Shown: positions 5,106 to 12,309 of the stretch, piece after piece
Numbering within the stretch: position 1 is the stretch's first letter
Layout: each line of letters begins with the position of its first letter
Source: JBLMZW01 sp050259035
GTDB lineage: Bacteria; Bacillota; Syntrophomonadia; Syntrophomonadales; DTU052
Length of the DNA: 12,309 nucleotides
NCBI GenBank assembly: GCA_050259035.1
Contig: JBLMZW010000254.1
Span: 1 to 12,309 of the forward strand
Reading direction: 5' to 3'
Notes under the pieces: generated by a model
The model's database searches: none
Seen by the model: only the letters and a program-made list of their open reading frames with translations
Told to the model about the DNA's origin: nothing
Position numbers and translations under genes: made by a program

Positions 5106-8100
5106 TTATTGTTTACCGTAAGGACGGTAATGAGGGTTCTCGATATGCTTTCCGTTACTATCCTTTAATGTATGTCTGTAGATTCTCTCACCTGTTTTTC
5201 TGTTAACAAAAACCTCCTCAATACTTACTCCACCTTTGTTACCTTTCTTAGTTGAGGCAACAACAGATTCACCTAATTTTTTCCAGTTACCTGGATTCTT
5301 TTCAATGTCAGCAAGCAGTTCTTTGAAGGGTCTATTTAATACCTTTTTGACAATCGCCTTTTTAAATGGCGCATGCCTGGCTACCTTAGCTGCCTTAACT
5401 CCAGTCTTAACAATCTTTCCTCCAGGGAAGACTGATCCAGCCAGGAATACAGCGGCTAAAGCTTTATCGGTTTTCGAAGAACTTGGGGAGGCCAGAGTCT
5501 GGACATCTTTATATGAGTCATACACACACCAGGCATAATAGGCACCTAATACTACAAACCAGATAAAATTGCCATCCGGATCTATAGCATTTACCGGGTT
5601 ATTCTGGCAGTAAGCGTAAGCATTTACCGTAGCTTGATCGGGGTCAGCTTCCCGGCTGATGAACCTGCCTAAATCAGGGTTGTAATACCGATCCATCAGG
5701 TAATACAGCCCGGTTTCGTTATCATACCGGTACCCGGCATAACGATAGGGGTTGCTGTTAGCCATAGCCCCGCTGCTGTTTAAGATATTACCCCAGGCAT
5801 CATAGGTATAGCTGGCTACCACATTGCCGCTCTGGTCAGTGAGTTGCACCACATCCCCGTGAGCATTGTAGTGGTAATAATAAGTGGCACTGCCGATCGA
5901 CATACTGAGCAGCAGCCCATCTGCCGAATAGGTGTATAGGGCGGTCAGGTTACCGCTGGCATCGGTTTCATAGAGTACCCGGATACTGGTGCCATCATAG
6001 TGATAGTTGGTGGTTATACTTCCAACTACAGATTTTACCCTTCGGCCATCAGCATCATACTCATACTGGGCAATCAGGCTGTTGTCGGACTTCTGTCTTA
6101 CCTCGGTAAGGCGACCATCAGCGTCCCAGGTGTATTTTTTACTGCCGTCATCGGTTAAATTTCCGTTGTCATCATAGGTGCAGGTCTGACCGCCAACACT
6201 TACTAGATTGGTCTTAGTTGCATCATAACCATAATCGATTGTACTGAGTACACTGCCCCCGGAGTCTTTGACAATTTTCTTGGTCCGGTTACCCAGGGCA
6301 TCATACTCATAATTAAATGTATTGGTGGATTGCGGGTCTGTCTCGGATAATAGCTGGTTTACATTGTCATAGGTGTAGGTTATGACCTTTCCCGTATTAT
6401 CCGTCACCGTATCCCGGTTACCGTTAGCATCATAGTGGTAAGCAAAACCGGATAAAATAGTTCCGTCAGCTTTGGTGTTCAATAATCCGGTTAACTTGTC
6501 GGCCCCATCGTACTGCTGGTTGGACGCGGTCCCGTTACCAGAATTAACCTGAACCAAATTATCTTTTTCATCATAGATAAACTTGCTCTTATTCTGGTTA
6601 TGATCAGTCAGCAAGATATTCTTGTCAGTAATGCTGTATTCATAGTTGGCGGTATAGTTGCTGGCTCCGACCGTAACCTTGTTGGTCAACCGGTTCCCGT
6701 TTTTATCAAAGGTATACTCCTGGGTACTGTTATCAGGAGCAGTCACTTTCTTAAGGCGGCTGGCGGTATCAAAAAGGTAATTCCAGGTCTTATTGACTAT
6801 GTTGTCCTGAACGCTGGTCCGGTTACCATTGGCATCATAGCCAAAGGTATATTTCGTCGTTCCATCGAAGGTTACCTGTTCCAGCCGGTTCGCCTTGTTA
6901 TAAACAAAGCCCACTTTTTTACCATTGGGATACTCGATGGCGGTCTGATTGCCGCTTGCATCATAAATAAAATTGGTAACCTTGTTTAAAGCATCAGTGA
7001 TGCTGGTTAACAGATTTCTTGAGTTATAGCTGTAACCGGTGGTGTTATAGACCGAAGTCTCAGCTTGATTCTTGTTTTGCACCTGAGTCCGATTACCGTT
7101 GGTATCATAGGTGTAAACAGTTTTCAGGTCTATCCCAGTAGGAAGAGTGACTTTCTTTAACTGGTCAAGATTATCATAGTCAAAGCTGGTAGTGTTGCCT
7201 TTGGCATCAGTACTGGTCTTGGTATTGCCCCAGGTATCATAAGTGTAACTAACATAATTGCCCAGGGGGTCGGTTTCCCGGGTAACATAGTTATTGGCTC
7301 CCTTACCATTGCCGTCAGCCTGGTTATAGTCATAGGAAGAAGTGATTATTCCTTCCTGCAGTCGGATGGCATCAAAATAAACGGTACCAGTGAAGGTATT
7401 AGCGGTAGCAACCGGCCTGATATAGGCCGTACCCGACGGAGCAGCATTGGCATCCACATGGGCTTCCAGTCGAGTCCAATCGGTGGTGGCATCAGGCAGT
7501 TTATTGCTTTCCTGCGCAGACAACAGATTATAACTGCTATCATAGAAGTTAATCTTTACGAAAGCATTATTTAGATTGGAGAGTCCGGAGGATTTGACAA
7601 AACTACTAACCGTATAGGATTTACTTGCATCGTATGGGGTATAGTAATCGGGGGCATAGCCTGCCCATCCTGTGGGATTGGTAATTTTTATGCTCCGGTT
7701 GCCGATGAAGGTCTCGGTAGTTTCCCAACTAAAGGGTATACCGGTTGTATTTTCCCAGTACTCGGGGGTGGTAACCCCTCTTTCAAAGCTAGAATTATCT
7801 ATATAGTTATAAGCCGAGGTAAAAGGTGTTTTTTCCATCTGCATCCCGTCAAAGCTGACGACACCACTGTTAGTGGTGACTACTAATGCACCTTTTATCT
7901 TGGCAGTACCTGTTGGCAGCTCACTTTTCGGTACCACCAGCTGCAGCTTATTCCACCCGTTGGCTTCTCCAATGGGGTTATCCTTCACCTGATCGATAAA
8001 AACATTATTACTATCATAGCAATCAAATTTTATATAGGCGCTGTTACCTGCAGCCACCGAAGATGCTTTAACATAAACGCTTAAAGCATAGCAGTTCGCG

Positions 8101-10724
8101 CTGTCAACCATTATCTGGGATGAACTGCTCACCACTACATAACCGTTGACATTGCTGATGGTAATTCCTCTATTTCCAATATACGGGTCGGTTCCCCAGG
8201 TTACCGTTGCTGTATCGCTTATGGTAGGAGGATCAAATTTGTCGGGCCAGTTATCGGCATCGGCATCACGTTCAAAGCTGGAATTGACAACAATGTTATC
8301 GGCCAGGCCCATCGGACTGGTTTGACTGGTGACATTGCCCTGATTATAGGAACTGGCCATAGAAGTAGCCAGGGCATCCTGGAAGCTGATTGGATTACGT
8401 TTGGCATCATAAAAGTTCTTTCCAGTTGTGGTGTTATAGGCATCAGATGTAGGATCGTTCGCGTTACCGTCCTTTTCAGTTAACAAATCATTATTGCTGT
8501 TATAGGTGAAGGTATCATTTATTTGGGCTGCTGTACCATCATTCGTTTTCGATGTTGTTAGGTTGCCATTGCTGTCATAGGTGTTGGTCAGACTATCGCC
8601 GCCGCCTGAAGCATTAGCATTGGCATCTTTCATGGTTGATAGACTATTCGGATGCTGACCATCAGCATTCCAGGTATAGGTGGTCAGATAGTTCAAACCG
8701 CTGGGGTCTACACGGGACTCTAAAACATTACCGTTTTCGTTATATTGGTATTTGATCTTTTTACCATTGCCATCATAGAAGGCCGAATACATATTAGCCC
8801 GGTCAACGGTGTAGGTCATGGGGGCAATAAATTCGGAAGCGGAACTACCTTCTTCTAACTGTACCGCATCAAACCAGGAGGTACCGCTTCCGGTGGCGTT
8901 GGACACGGCGACTTTTACCCTGACATAAGTTGTTCCTGTGGGCAGGGCATTACTCGCCAGACTGCTGGTCACCCGCTGCCAGGCAAAGGTCCCAGGCTTA
9001 TCGGTACGGGCAAACTCGCCCAGACTCTGATTGCTGCTGTTATAGGCAATAAGGGATAGAACGGCATTCTGAGTACCCGAGGTTTGCGAACCCTTGATAT
9101 AACCGCTTAGGGTATAGGCTTTACTCCGATCCACGGGGATGGGATCAGATTGATAGACGGAATAGGTTTTAGCATTGGTGCTGGCAGCGGTTATTTTAAA
9201 GCTCCCAGAGCCAAAAGTGGTCTGGCTGTTTAAGTCACAGCTGCCGGTTCCGCTCTGCCCATCAATTAAAGCCCAGAGATCAGGTATAGTGTTACCATCA
9301 CCATCAACCTCGAAATTCGAATTCATAACCTTGTTGATCGAGTTGATACTCTGTACCCGGTCATCAGTGGTGTAATAATAATAGGTCTTGTATCCTTTAG
9401 GATCAGTTACGGCAATAAGATTATGATTACTGTCATACTCAAAATAGGTGGTTATCGCATCTGCGGTTCCGGCAGCATTGGTAACACTGGTCAAATCACC
9501 TGCAGCGCTGTAACCATAGGTAGTCTGCCTGCCGCCATAATCAGTAACCGAAGCAACCCGATTGTTGCCCCCATAAACAATTGCCGTGGTTCGTCCCGAC
9601 GGGTCGGTGATTGTCGTTACCTTCCCGCTGGTATAAGTGTAGGTTAAGTTATTGCCTCGGGCATCAGTGATACTGGTTAGTAAACCGGCACTGGAGAAGT
9701 TGTATTTAAGCCCGCTTTTTTCTGTAATCGTGTAGGTGTTATCACCATTCTTGATCAGGGTTAGAAACAAGCCCGGAGGAGATGTATAAGTTCCATCGGT
9801 TTGCTGTTCAAAATAGTGAACAGTCCTATCCAGGTCAATATATTGAATAGGACCTTTAGCCACCGGAGTGATTTTCATATCCAGTTCAGAATTCCAGCCA
9901 TAGCCAAAGTTGCCGTCATCATAGGTAGAACGGCTGTTGTAGGTCCTGGTAATAGTAGCCGGAATCCCACGGCCGGGGATATTAACATCAGAATAAGACA
10001 GCATCAGGTTGCCGTTGGCAATATGGACATTATTGTTATAAGTCCAGAAGCTTTCATCACCCAGCGGATTGACGTCGTAATTGATAACCAGCTTGGGCTT
10101 ATCTGTCGTGTAATCGCAGGAGCGAAAGACCCGGCGCTGTACTCCTTCATCCGAGAGTTTTAAGGCTATGCCATAGTTATTAAGCCCACTGCTATACCAG
10201 TTCCTGACCAGATTGGAGGTATCAAAGTTATACCAACCAATAATATTCTGGGTTAATGAAGACTCCGGAGAAGCAGCCAGGGTAGGCTGGTTATTCCAGG
10301 TGACTGACCCGGCAGACCAATCGGCAGCAACTCGATATAGCTGAACCGTGGGGGTGGTACTATAGCTGCCATATTGATAAAAACTCATGGTAGCGGAATT
10401 GATCCAGGAACCACTGGGCAGCGCCGGTAAGCGATACCATAAAAAAGATCTGGTGATCCCCAGCCCTCCTGAAGGATCATAACCCGCCGTTAGAAAGGTC
10501 GAAGTAGAATAATTGGTAGTCGGATAGTTATTAGAAACATAGGTGTCCTGTCCTTCAAAGCCTGTCTTAGGTAAGTCGATGGTGGGATCAATGGTTACCG
10601 GGTAAACTCTAGCCGGATCTTTCAGCCAGGCATCATCCGGAACCAGATCAACAAACAGATTGGCCCCTTCTTCCCTTACCGTCATAGTAACGGCATCACT
10701 GTATCCTTCCCCGCTATCCATCAT
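5106..10724 (-). CDS. Giant secreted Rhs/YD-repeat polymorphic toxin, main part downstream of the frameshift
   Basis: The frame is open from 10949 leftward and continues the N-terminal reading frame after a one-base slip near 10930, so the ATG at 10724 is probably internal; it has no ribosome binding site. Residue numbers here assume the repaired protein of about 2100 residues. The order is: N-terminal region ending YPVTIDPT; a DNRLRE-like domain, about 280-440; a DUF6531-like module (NIPGRGIPATITRTYNS), about 445-540; YD repeats; three CBM-like beta modules, about 690-863, 1036-1203 and 1203-1360; a long YD-repeat block to about 1900; and a core with LGRFISREADPD and NNPVNAIDPDG near 1910-1944. 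The end is a hydrophobic pre-toxin and a tip of about 85 residues (KELLADIEKNPGNWKKLG; IYRHTLKDSNGKHIENPHYR). Family knowledge: the YD repeats form a shell that encloses the C-terminal toxin. The tip is basic and rich in R, H and D, perhaps a nuclease, but I cannot assign it. The frameshift may have inactivated the gene. Confidence 0.9.
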   Translation of the reverse strand: MMDSGEGYSDAVTMTVREEGANLFVDLVPDDAWLKDPARVYPVTIDPTIDLPKTGFEGQDTYVSNNYPTTNYSTSTFLTAGYDPSGGLGITRSFLWYRLPALPSGSWINSATMSFYQYGSYSTTPTVQLYRVAADWSAGSVTWNNQPTLAASPESSLTQNIIGWYNFDTSNLVRNWYSSGLNNYGIALKLSDEGVQRRVFRSCDYTTDKPKLVINYDVNPLGDESFWTYNNNVHIANGNLMLSYSDVNIPGRGIPATITRTYNSRSTYDDGNFGYGWNSELDMKITPVAKGPIQYIDLDRTVHYFEQQTDGTYTSPPGLFLTLIKNGDNTYTITEKSGLKYNFSSAGLLTSITDARGNNLTYTYTSGKVTTITDPSGRTTAIVYGGNNRVASVTDYGGRQTTYGYSAAGDLTSVTNAAGTADAITTYFEYDSNHNLIAVTDPKGYKTYYYYTTDDRVQSINSINKVMNSNFEVDGDGNTIPDLWALIDGQSGTGSCDLNSQTTFGSGSFKITAASTNAKTYSVYQSDPIPVDRSKAYTLSGYIKGSQTSGTQNAVLSLIAYNSSNQSLGEFARTDKPGTFAWQRVTSSLASNALPTGTTYVRVKVAVSNATGSGTSWFDAVQLEEGSSASEFIAPMTYTVDRANMYSAFYDGNGKKIKYQYNENGNVLESRVDPSGLNYLTTYTWNADGQHPNSLSTMKDANANASGGGDSLTNTYDSNGNLTTSKTNDGTAAQINDTFTYNSNNDLLTEKDGNANDPTSDAYNTTTGKNFYDAKRNPISFQDALATSMASSYNQGNVTSQTSPMGLADNIVVNSSFERDADADNWPDKFDPPTISDTATVTWGTDPYIGNRGITISNVNGYVVVSSSSQIMVDSANCYALSVYVKASSVAAGNSAYIKFDCYDSNNVFIDQVKDNPIGEANGWNKLQLVVPKSELPTGTAKIKGALVVTTNSGVVSFDGMQMEKTPFTSAYNYIDNSSFERGVTTPEYWENTTGIPFSWETTETFIGNRSIKITNPTGWAGYAPDYYTPYDASKSYTVSSFVKSSGLSNLNNAFVKINFYDSSYNLLSAQESNKLPDATTDWTRLEAHVDANAAPSGTAYIRPVATANTFTGTVYFDAIRLQEGIITSSYDYNQADGNGKGANNYVTRETDPLGNYVSYTYDTWGNTKTSTDAKGNTTSFDYDNLDQLKKVTLPTGIDLKTVYTYDTNGNRTQVQNKNQAETSVYNTTGYSYNSRNLLTSITDALNKVTNFIYDASGNQTAIEYPNGKKVGFVYNKANRLEQVTFDGTTKYTFGYDANGNRTSVQDNIVNKTWNYLFDTASRLKKVTAPDNSTQEYTFDKNGNRLTNKVTVGASNYTANYEYSITDKNILLTDHNQNKSKFIYDEKDNLVQVNSGNGTASNQQYDGADKLTGLLNTKADGTILSGFAYHYDANGNRDTVTDNTGKVITYTYDNVNQLLSETDPQSTNTFNYEYDALGNRTKKIVKDSGGSVLSTIDYGYDATKTNLVSVGGQTCTYDDNGNLTDDGSKKYTWDADGRLTEVRQKSDNSLIAQYEYDADGRRVKSVVGSITTNYHYDGTSIRVLYETDASGNLTALYTYSADGLLLSMSIGSATYYYHYNAHGDVVQLTDQSGNVVASYTYDAWGNILNSSGAMANSNPYRYAGYRYDNETGLYYLMDRYYNPDLGRFISREADPDQATVNAYAYCQNNPVNAIDPDGNFIWFVVLGAYYAWCVYDSYKDVQTLASPSSSKTDKALAAVFLAGSVFPGGKIVKTGVKAAKVARHAPFKKAIVKKVLNRPFKELLADIEKNPGNWKKLGESVVASTKKGNKGGVSIEEVFVNRKTGERIYRHTLKDSNGKHIENPHYRPYGKQ
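5356..5660 (-). repeat. Direct repeat copy A: Rhs core end plus pre-toxin
   Basis: This is the partner of 3389-3693, in the same orientation, about 93% identical. It covers the last core residues through the pre-toxin to ARHAPFKKA, after which the two tips share nothing. Recombination between the copies would remove the intervening 1967 bases and put the distal tip on the main gene. Confidence 0.88.
5757..5990 (-). repeat. Rhs core repeat, parent of the fragment at 2368-2601
   Basis: This core segment is repeated gap-free at 2368-2601 (offset 3389, about 29 mismatches in 234 bases). Its inner part is also repeated at 4644-4760. All copies are in the same orientation. Confidence 0.8.
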
Positions 10725-10864
10725 ATAAGGGCGGGTAATAAACCAGAGCTTCTCGCCATTCTGATCGTAAAAACCTATTGAGCCGTCTGCTTCAACTTTA
10801 TAGGTAACATTGGTGAGTCTTAGTTGGAAGGTTAATCGGTTGATCTTCTGGTATTTATCGAGGA

Positions 10865-11407
10865 CTATATCTTCCTTAAGGCTTTCATTTCCGACACTGT
10901 AATCAAGATTAACCGGGGTGCCGGTTCCGCTCCTTGGGAATAAGATATTTTATTACCATTGACTTTGCCAGAATTGATAAGTAATCCTAAAGGACGCATT
11001 TCCAGTTTGTAATTGCCGATTGAAAAACTGGTAAGCTGATTGCTGTTGGTTTTATCACTGAATTGCACTTTAAAACGATTGGCCTTATTCGTATAAGTAT
11101 AGTCACCATCCTGGGTGGGAATCAGGGTATTATCAATGTCTTCCCAACGGCCGTTCTTCTTGTAATGTATGTTGTCTAGGTTGACCTCTTCGGTCATAGT
11201 ACCATCTGGGTTGATAAACCGCTTGGAGTTAGCTGTGCGGTAGTCAGGTAGTTCCACTCGGTCCTTTCGATTTATACTAGTCTTTTCTTGATTCTGCTCC
11301 AGAGCTATGGCTGGCTTAAGAGGAAATAGGGGATAAAGTATGGAGAAAATGAAGGTAATAATGAGAACAATACTGGTGCGAAATAAATTGCTTCGACTGT
11401 GGTACAT
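10865..11407 (-). CDS. N-terminal part of the giant Rhs protein with Sec signal peptide (frameshifted)
   Basis: The start is well supported by GGAGGAGA, with seven bases between GGAGG and the ATG. The protein begins with a basic stretch and a long hydrophobic segment (residues 11-30), then PAIA before residue 36, a good signal-peptidase I site (A33-I-A35). The mature part (INRKDRVELPDYRTANSKRF, then NPDGTMTEEV and GRWEDIDNTL) has the usual look of the N-terminal region of exported clostridial Rhs proteins. After residue 158 or so the frame turns into about 22 unrelated residues (ending SEMKALRKI) because of the one-base slip near 10930. The fragment alone would be a secreted peptide without YD repeats, probably non-functional. 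The gene is first in a leftward unit of rhs, immunity and displaced cassettes. Confidence 0.85.
   Translation of the reverse strand: MYHSRSNLFRTSIVLIITFIFSILYPLFPLKPAIALEQNQEKTSINRKDRVELPDYRTANSKRFINPDGTMTEEVNLDNIHYKKNGRWEDIDNTLIPTQDGDYTYTNKANRFKVQFSDKTNSNQLTSFSIGNYKLEMRPLGLLINSGKVNGNKISYSQGAEPAPRLILITVSEMKALRKI
10926..10933 (-). other. Frameshift site in the rhs gene
   Basis: On the minus strand the text reads GGAGCGGAACCGGCACC. Reading GGA-GCG-GAA leads to a stop at 10865. Adding one base (for example GGA-AGC-GGA-ACC-GGC-ACC) gives a seamless SGTGTPVNLDYSV... continuation that fits the typical 'D(Y)xVxxxxxKEDIVL' segment of this protein class and stays open to 5106. There is no homopolymer or clear slippery heptamer, so a real one-base deletion or a sequencing error is likelier than programmed slippage. 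Confidence 0.8.
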
Positions 11408-11649
11408 ATATTCTCCTCCAAAGTGTAAATAAATTTGGGATACAAATACAGGTTTATAATTTTGACCCTATAAACCCAAAAACCTTTAAGTAAATAATGG
11501 TGAAAAACCCAAAATGACACTCAGAAAAAGAGTAATGTAACCATGGATATTTCATTAAATAATTACATCAAAAAAGGGGTATCACGCCTTGTTTGCTAAA
11601 CCTTTGACAATTTTCTATTTACCAGTTAAATCTTTTATTAATTTTAAAC
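11408..11649 (-). promoter_or_regulatory. Upstream region of the rhs gene
   Basis: This AT-rich gap holds the rhs ribosome binding site (11412-11419) and must contain its promoter unless transcription comes from the IS. A weak candidate on the minus strand is TTTTTG, a 17-base spacer and TTATAA, ending about 50 bases before the ATG. I see no convincing operator or riboswitch. The IS256-type tip begins immediately to the right. Confidence 0.35.
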
Positions 11650-11685
11650 GGGGACAGGCGGACGAAATAGTCAACTGCCCCGTTT
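11646..11685 (-). terminator. Hairpin in the IS256-family 3' end
   Basis: AAACGGGG pairs with CCCCGTTT (8 bp), extended by CAG with CTG after a one-base bulge. On the minus strand it lies about 40 bases after the transposase stop and is followed by TTTAAAATTAA. It overlaps the terminal inverted repeat and may block transcription out of the element into rhs. Confidence 0.55.
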
Positions 11686-12309
11686 AAATTGCAATTATAT
11701 GTTAAACGCCATGAGTTACAATTCTATTTGATCCTATCTTCGAAGTAGATTTCGAGCTGAGAATGGATGCGGCCCCAGTCTTGACGCCGCCCCGTCCATT
11801 TCCTGGTGATATCGATCATAGCCAGGTATAGCATTTTTAACAGACTATCATCGGTCGGAAAAACTGACTTGCTTTTCGTAACCTTGCGGAGTTGTCGATT
11901 AAAACCTTCGATAGTATTAGTGGTGTAAACCAGTTTTCTAACCTCTACTGGGTACTTGAAATAGGTGGATAGATTAGCCCAGTTACTTCGCCAAGAAAGG
12001 GCTATTTTGGGGTATTTACCTCCCCATTTTTCATTAAAGCTATCCAATTCATAAAGAGCAGTTTGCTCGTCAACTGCGGTATATACTTTCTTGAGATCCA
12101 CCATTAAGGCCTTGATATCTTTGTAAGATACAAACTTAGTGGTATTACGAATCTGATGAATGATACATTGCTGAATTTCAGTTTTAGGGAATACCGCTTC
12201 AATGGCATTGGTAAACCCAGTTAAGCCATCCACACAGGCAATAAGAATATCTTCAACACCACGATTTTTCAGCCCATTCATAACCGAGAGCCAGAATTTA
12301 GCGCTTTCA
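11650..12309 (-). mobile_element. IS256-family insertion sequence, 3' part (runs off the window)
   Basis: The tip GGGGACAGGCGGACGAAATA lies 74 bases beyond the transposase stop and matches the remnant at 2262 in sequence and spacing. The other end and any target duplication are outside the window, so the exact boundary and completeness cannot be checked. Confidence 0.8.
11724..12308 (-). CDS. IS256 (mutator-type) family transposase, C-terminal part (5' end outside window)
   Basis: The frame is open to the window edge (ESAKFWLSVMNGLKNRGVED precedes and includes the formal start at 12281, which is internal). About 194 residues of a protein normally near 400 are visible. The hallmarks of the family's RNase H-like DDE domain are present: the second catalytic aspartate in CVDGLTGF, the C-x(3)-H motif in QCIIHQIRNT, and the catalytic glutamate in TNTIEGFNRQLRK. 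The first aspartate would lie outside the window. The C-terminus (WGRIHSQLEIYFEDRIK) is intact, with no frameshift in the visible part, so the element may be active. It catalyses copy-out/paste-in type transposition in this family. Confidence 0.93.
   Translation of the reverse strand, partial: ESAKFWLSVMNGLKNRGVEDILIACVDGLTGFTNAIEAVFPKTEIQQCIIHQIRNTTKFVSYKDIKALMVDLKKVYTAVDEQTALYELDSFNEKWGGKYPKIALSWRSNWANLSTYFKYPVEVRKLVYTTNTIEGFNRQLRKVTKSKSVFPTDDSLLKMLYLAMIDITRKWTGRRQDWGRIHSQLEIYFEDRIK

Noticed and set aside
5700..9700. Regular short repeats suggesting a CRISPR array or tandem DNA repeat
   Set aside because: The periodicity comes from YD-repeat codons (YDANGN-like) in one long open frame. Unit lengths and sequences vary, and there are no identical repeats with unique spacers.
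10920..10949. Programmed frameshift stimulated by the internal AAGGAG
   Set aside because: The required shift is -1, but no slippery heptamer of the X-XXY-YYZ type lies in the right frame. A one-base deletion or read error is simpler.
11305..11520. Minus-strand frame of 71 codons overlapping the rhs signal peptide
   Set aside because: It is out of frame with a much better-supported start (GGAGGAGA before the ATG at 11407) and crosses its promoter region.
11604..11632. TTGACA, 17 bases, TAAATC on the plus strand, resembling a promoter
   Set aside because: It points into the 3' end of the IS, antisense to the transposase, and no plus-strand gene follows. A chance match in AT-rich DNA is likely.

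Overview
The window looks like a chromosomal segment of a low-to-medium GC Gram-positive bacterium, most likely a clostridial Firmicute. The evidence is the strong AGGAGG-type ribosome binding sites, a Sec-exported (not PAAR/T6SS-type) giant Rhs protein with a DNRLRE-like domain, a rifamycin-phosphotransferase-like gene and an IS256-family transposase. This is an inference from gene content; no rRNA or other taxonomic marker is present.

Layout. (1) Bases 1-1744, plus strand: the C-terminal two thirds of a PEP-synthase-like rifamycin phosphotransferase, closed by a clear terminator. (2) Bases 1948-2261, minus strand: the C-terminal third of an acetamidase/formamidase, cut off at its 5' side exactly where an IS256-type end begins. 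(3) Bases 2262-2367: a short leftover of an IS256-family 3' end, fused to a piece of Rhs core (2368-2606). (4) Bases 2636-11407, all on the minus strand: an Rhs polymorphic-toxin locus. Transcription order from the right is: a giant secreted Rhs/YD-repeat protein (11407 to 5106, about 2100 residues once a one-base frameshift near 10930 is repaired); its probable immunity gene (5089-4820); a displaced Rhs C-terminal cassette with a hydrophobic, basic tip (about 4760-4059) and a three-helix membrane protein (4041-3742); and a second displaced cassette (3693-3103) with a different tip and a 136-residue probable immunity protein (3094-2684), followed by a strong terminator. (5) Bases 11650-12309: the 3' part of an IS256-family element whose transposase runs off the right edge.

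How it works together. The Rhs protein would be exported, build a YD-repeat shell and carry a toxic tip after the conserved core motif near IDPDG. Each tip is followed within about 20 bases by a small gene with its own good ribosome binding site, the usual toxin-immunity arrangement. The two displaced cassettes have no start or leader of their own, but they keep long stretches of DNA homologous to the main gene (305 bp at about 93% by my hand count for one of them). Recombination could therefore put a new tip on the main gene. The locus is bordered by two IS256-type 3' ends in the same orientation, with identical tip-to-stop spacing, and the truncated acetamidase lies outside the left one. This suggests an IS-associated accessory island.

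None of the toxin or immunity activities can be named with confidence from sequence alone. The three tips and three partner genes are the least characterised material here.
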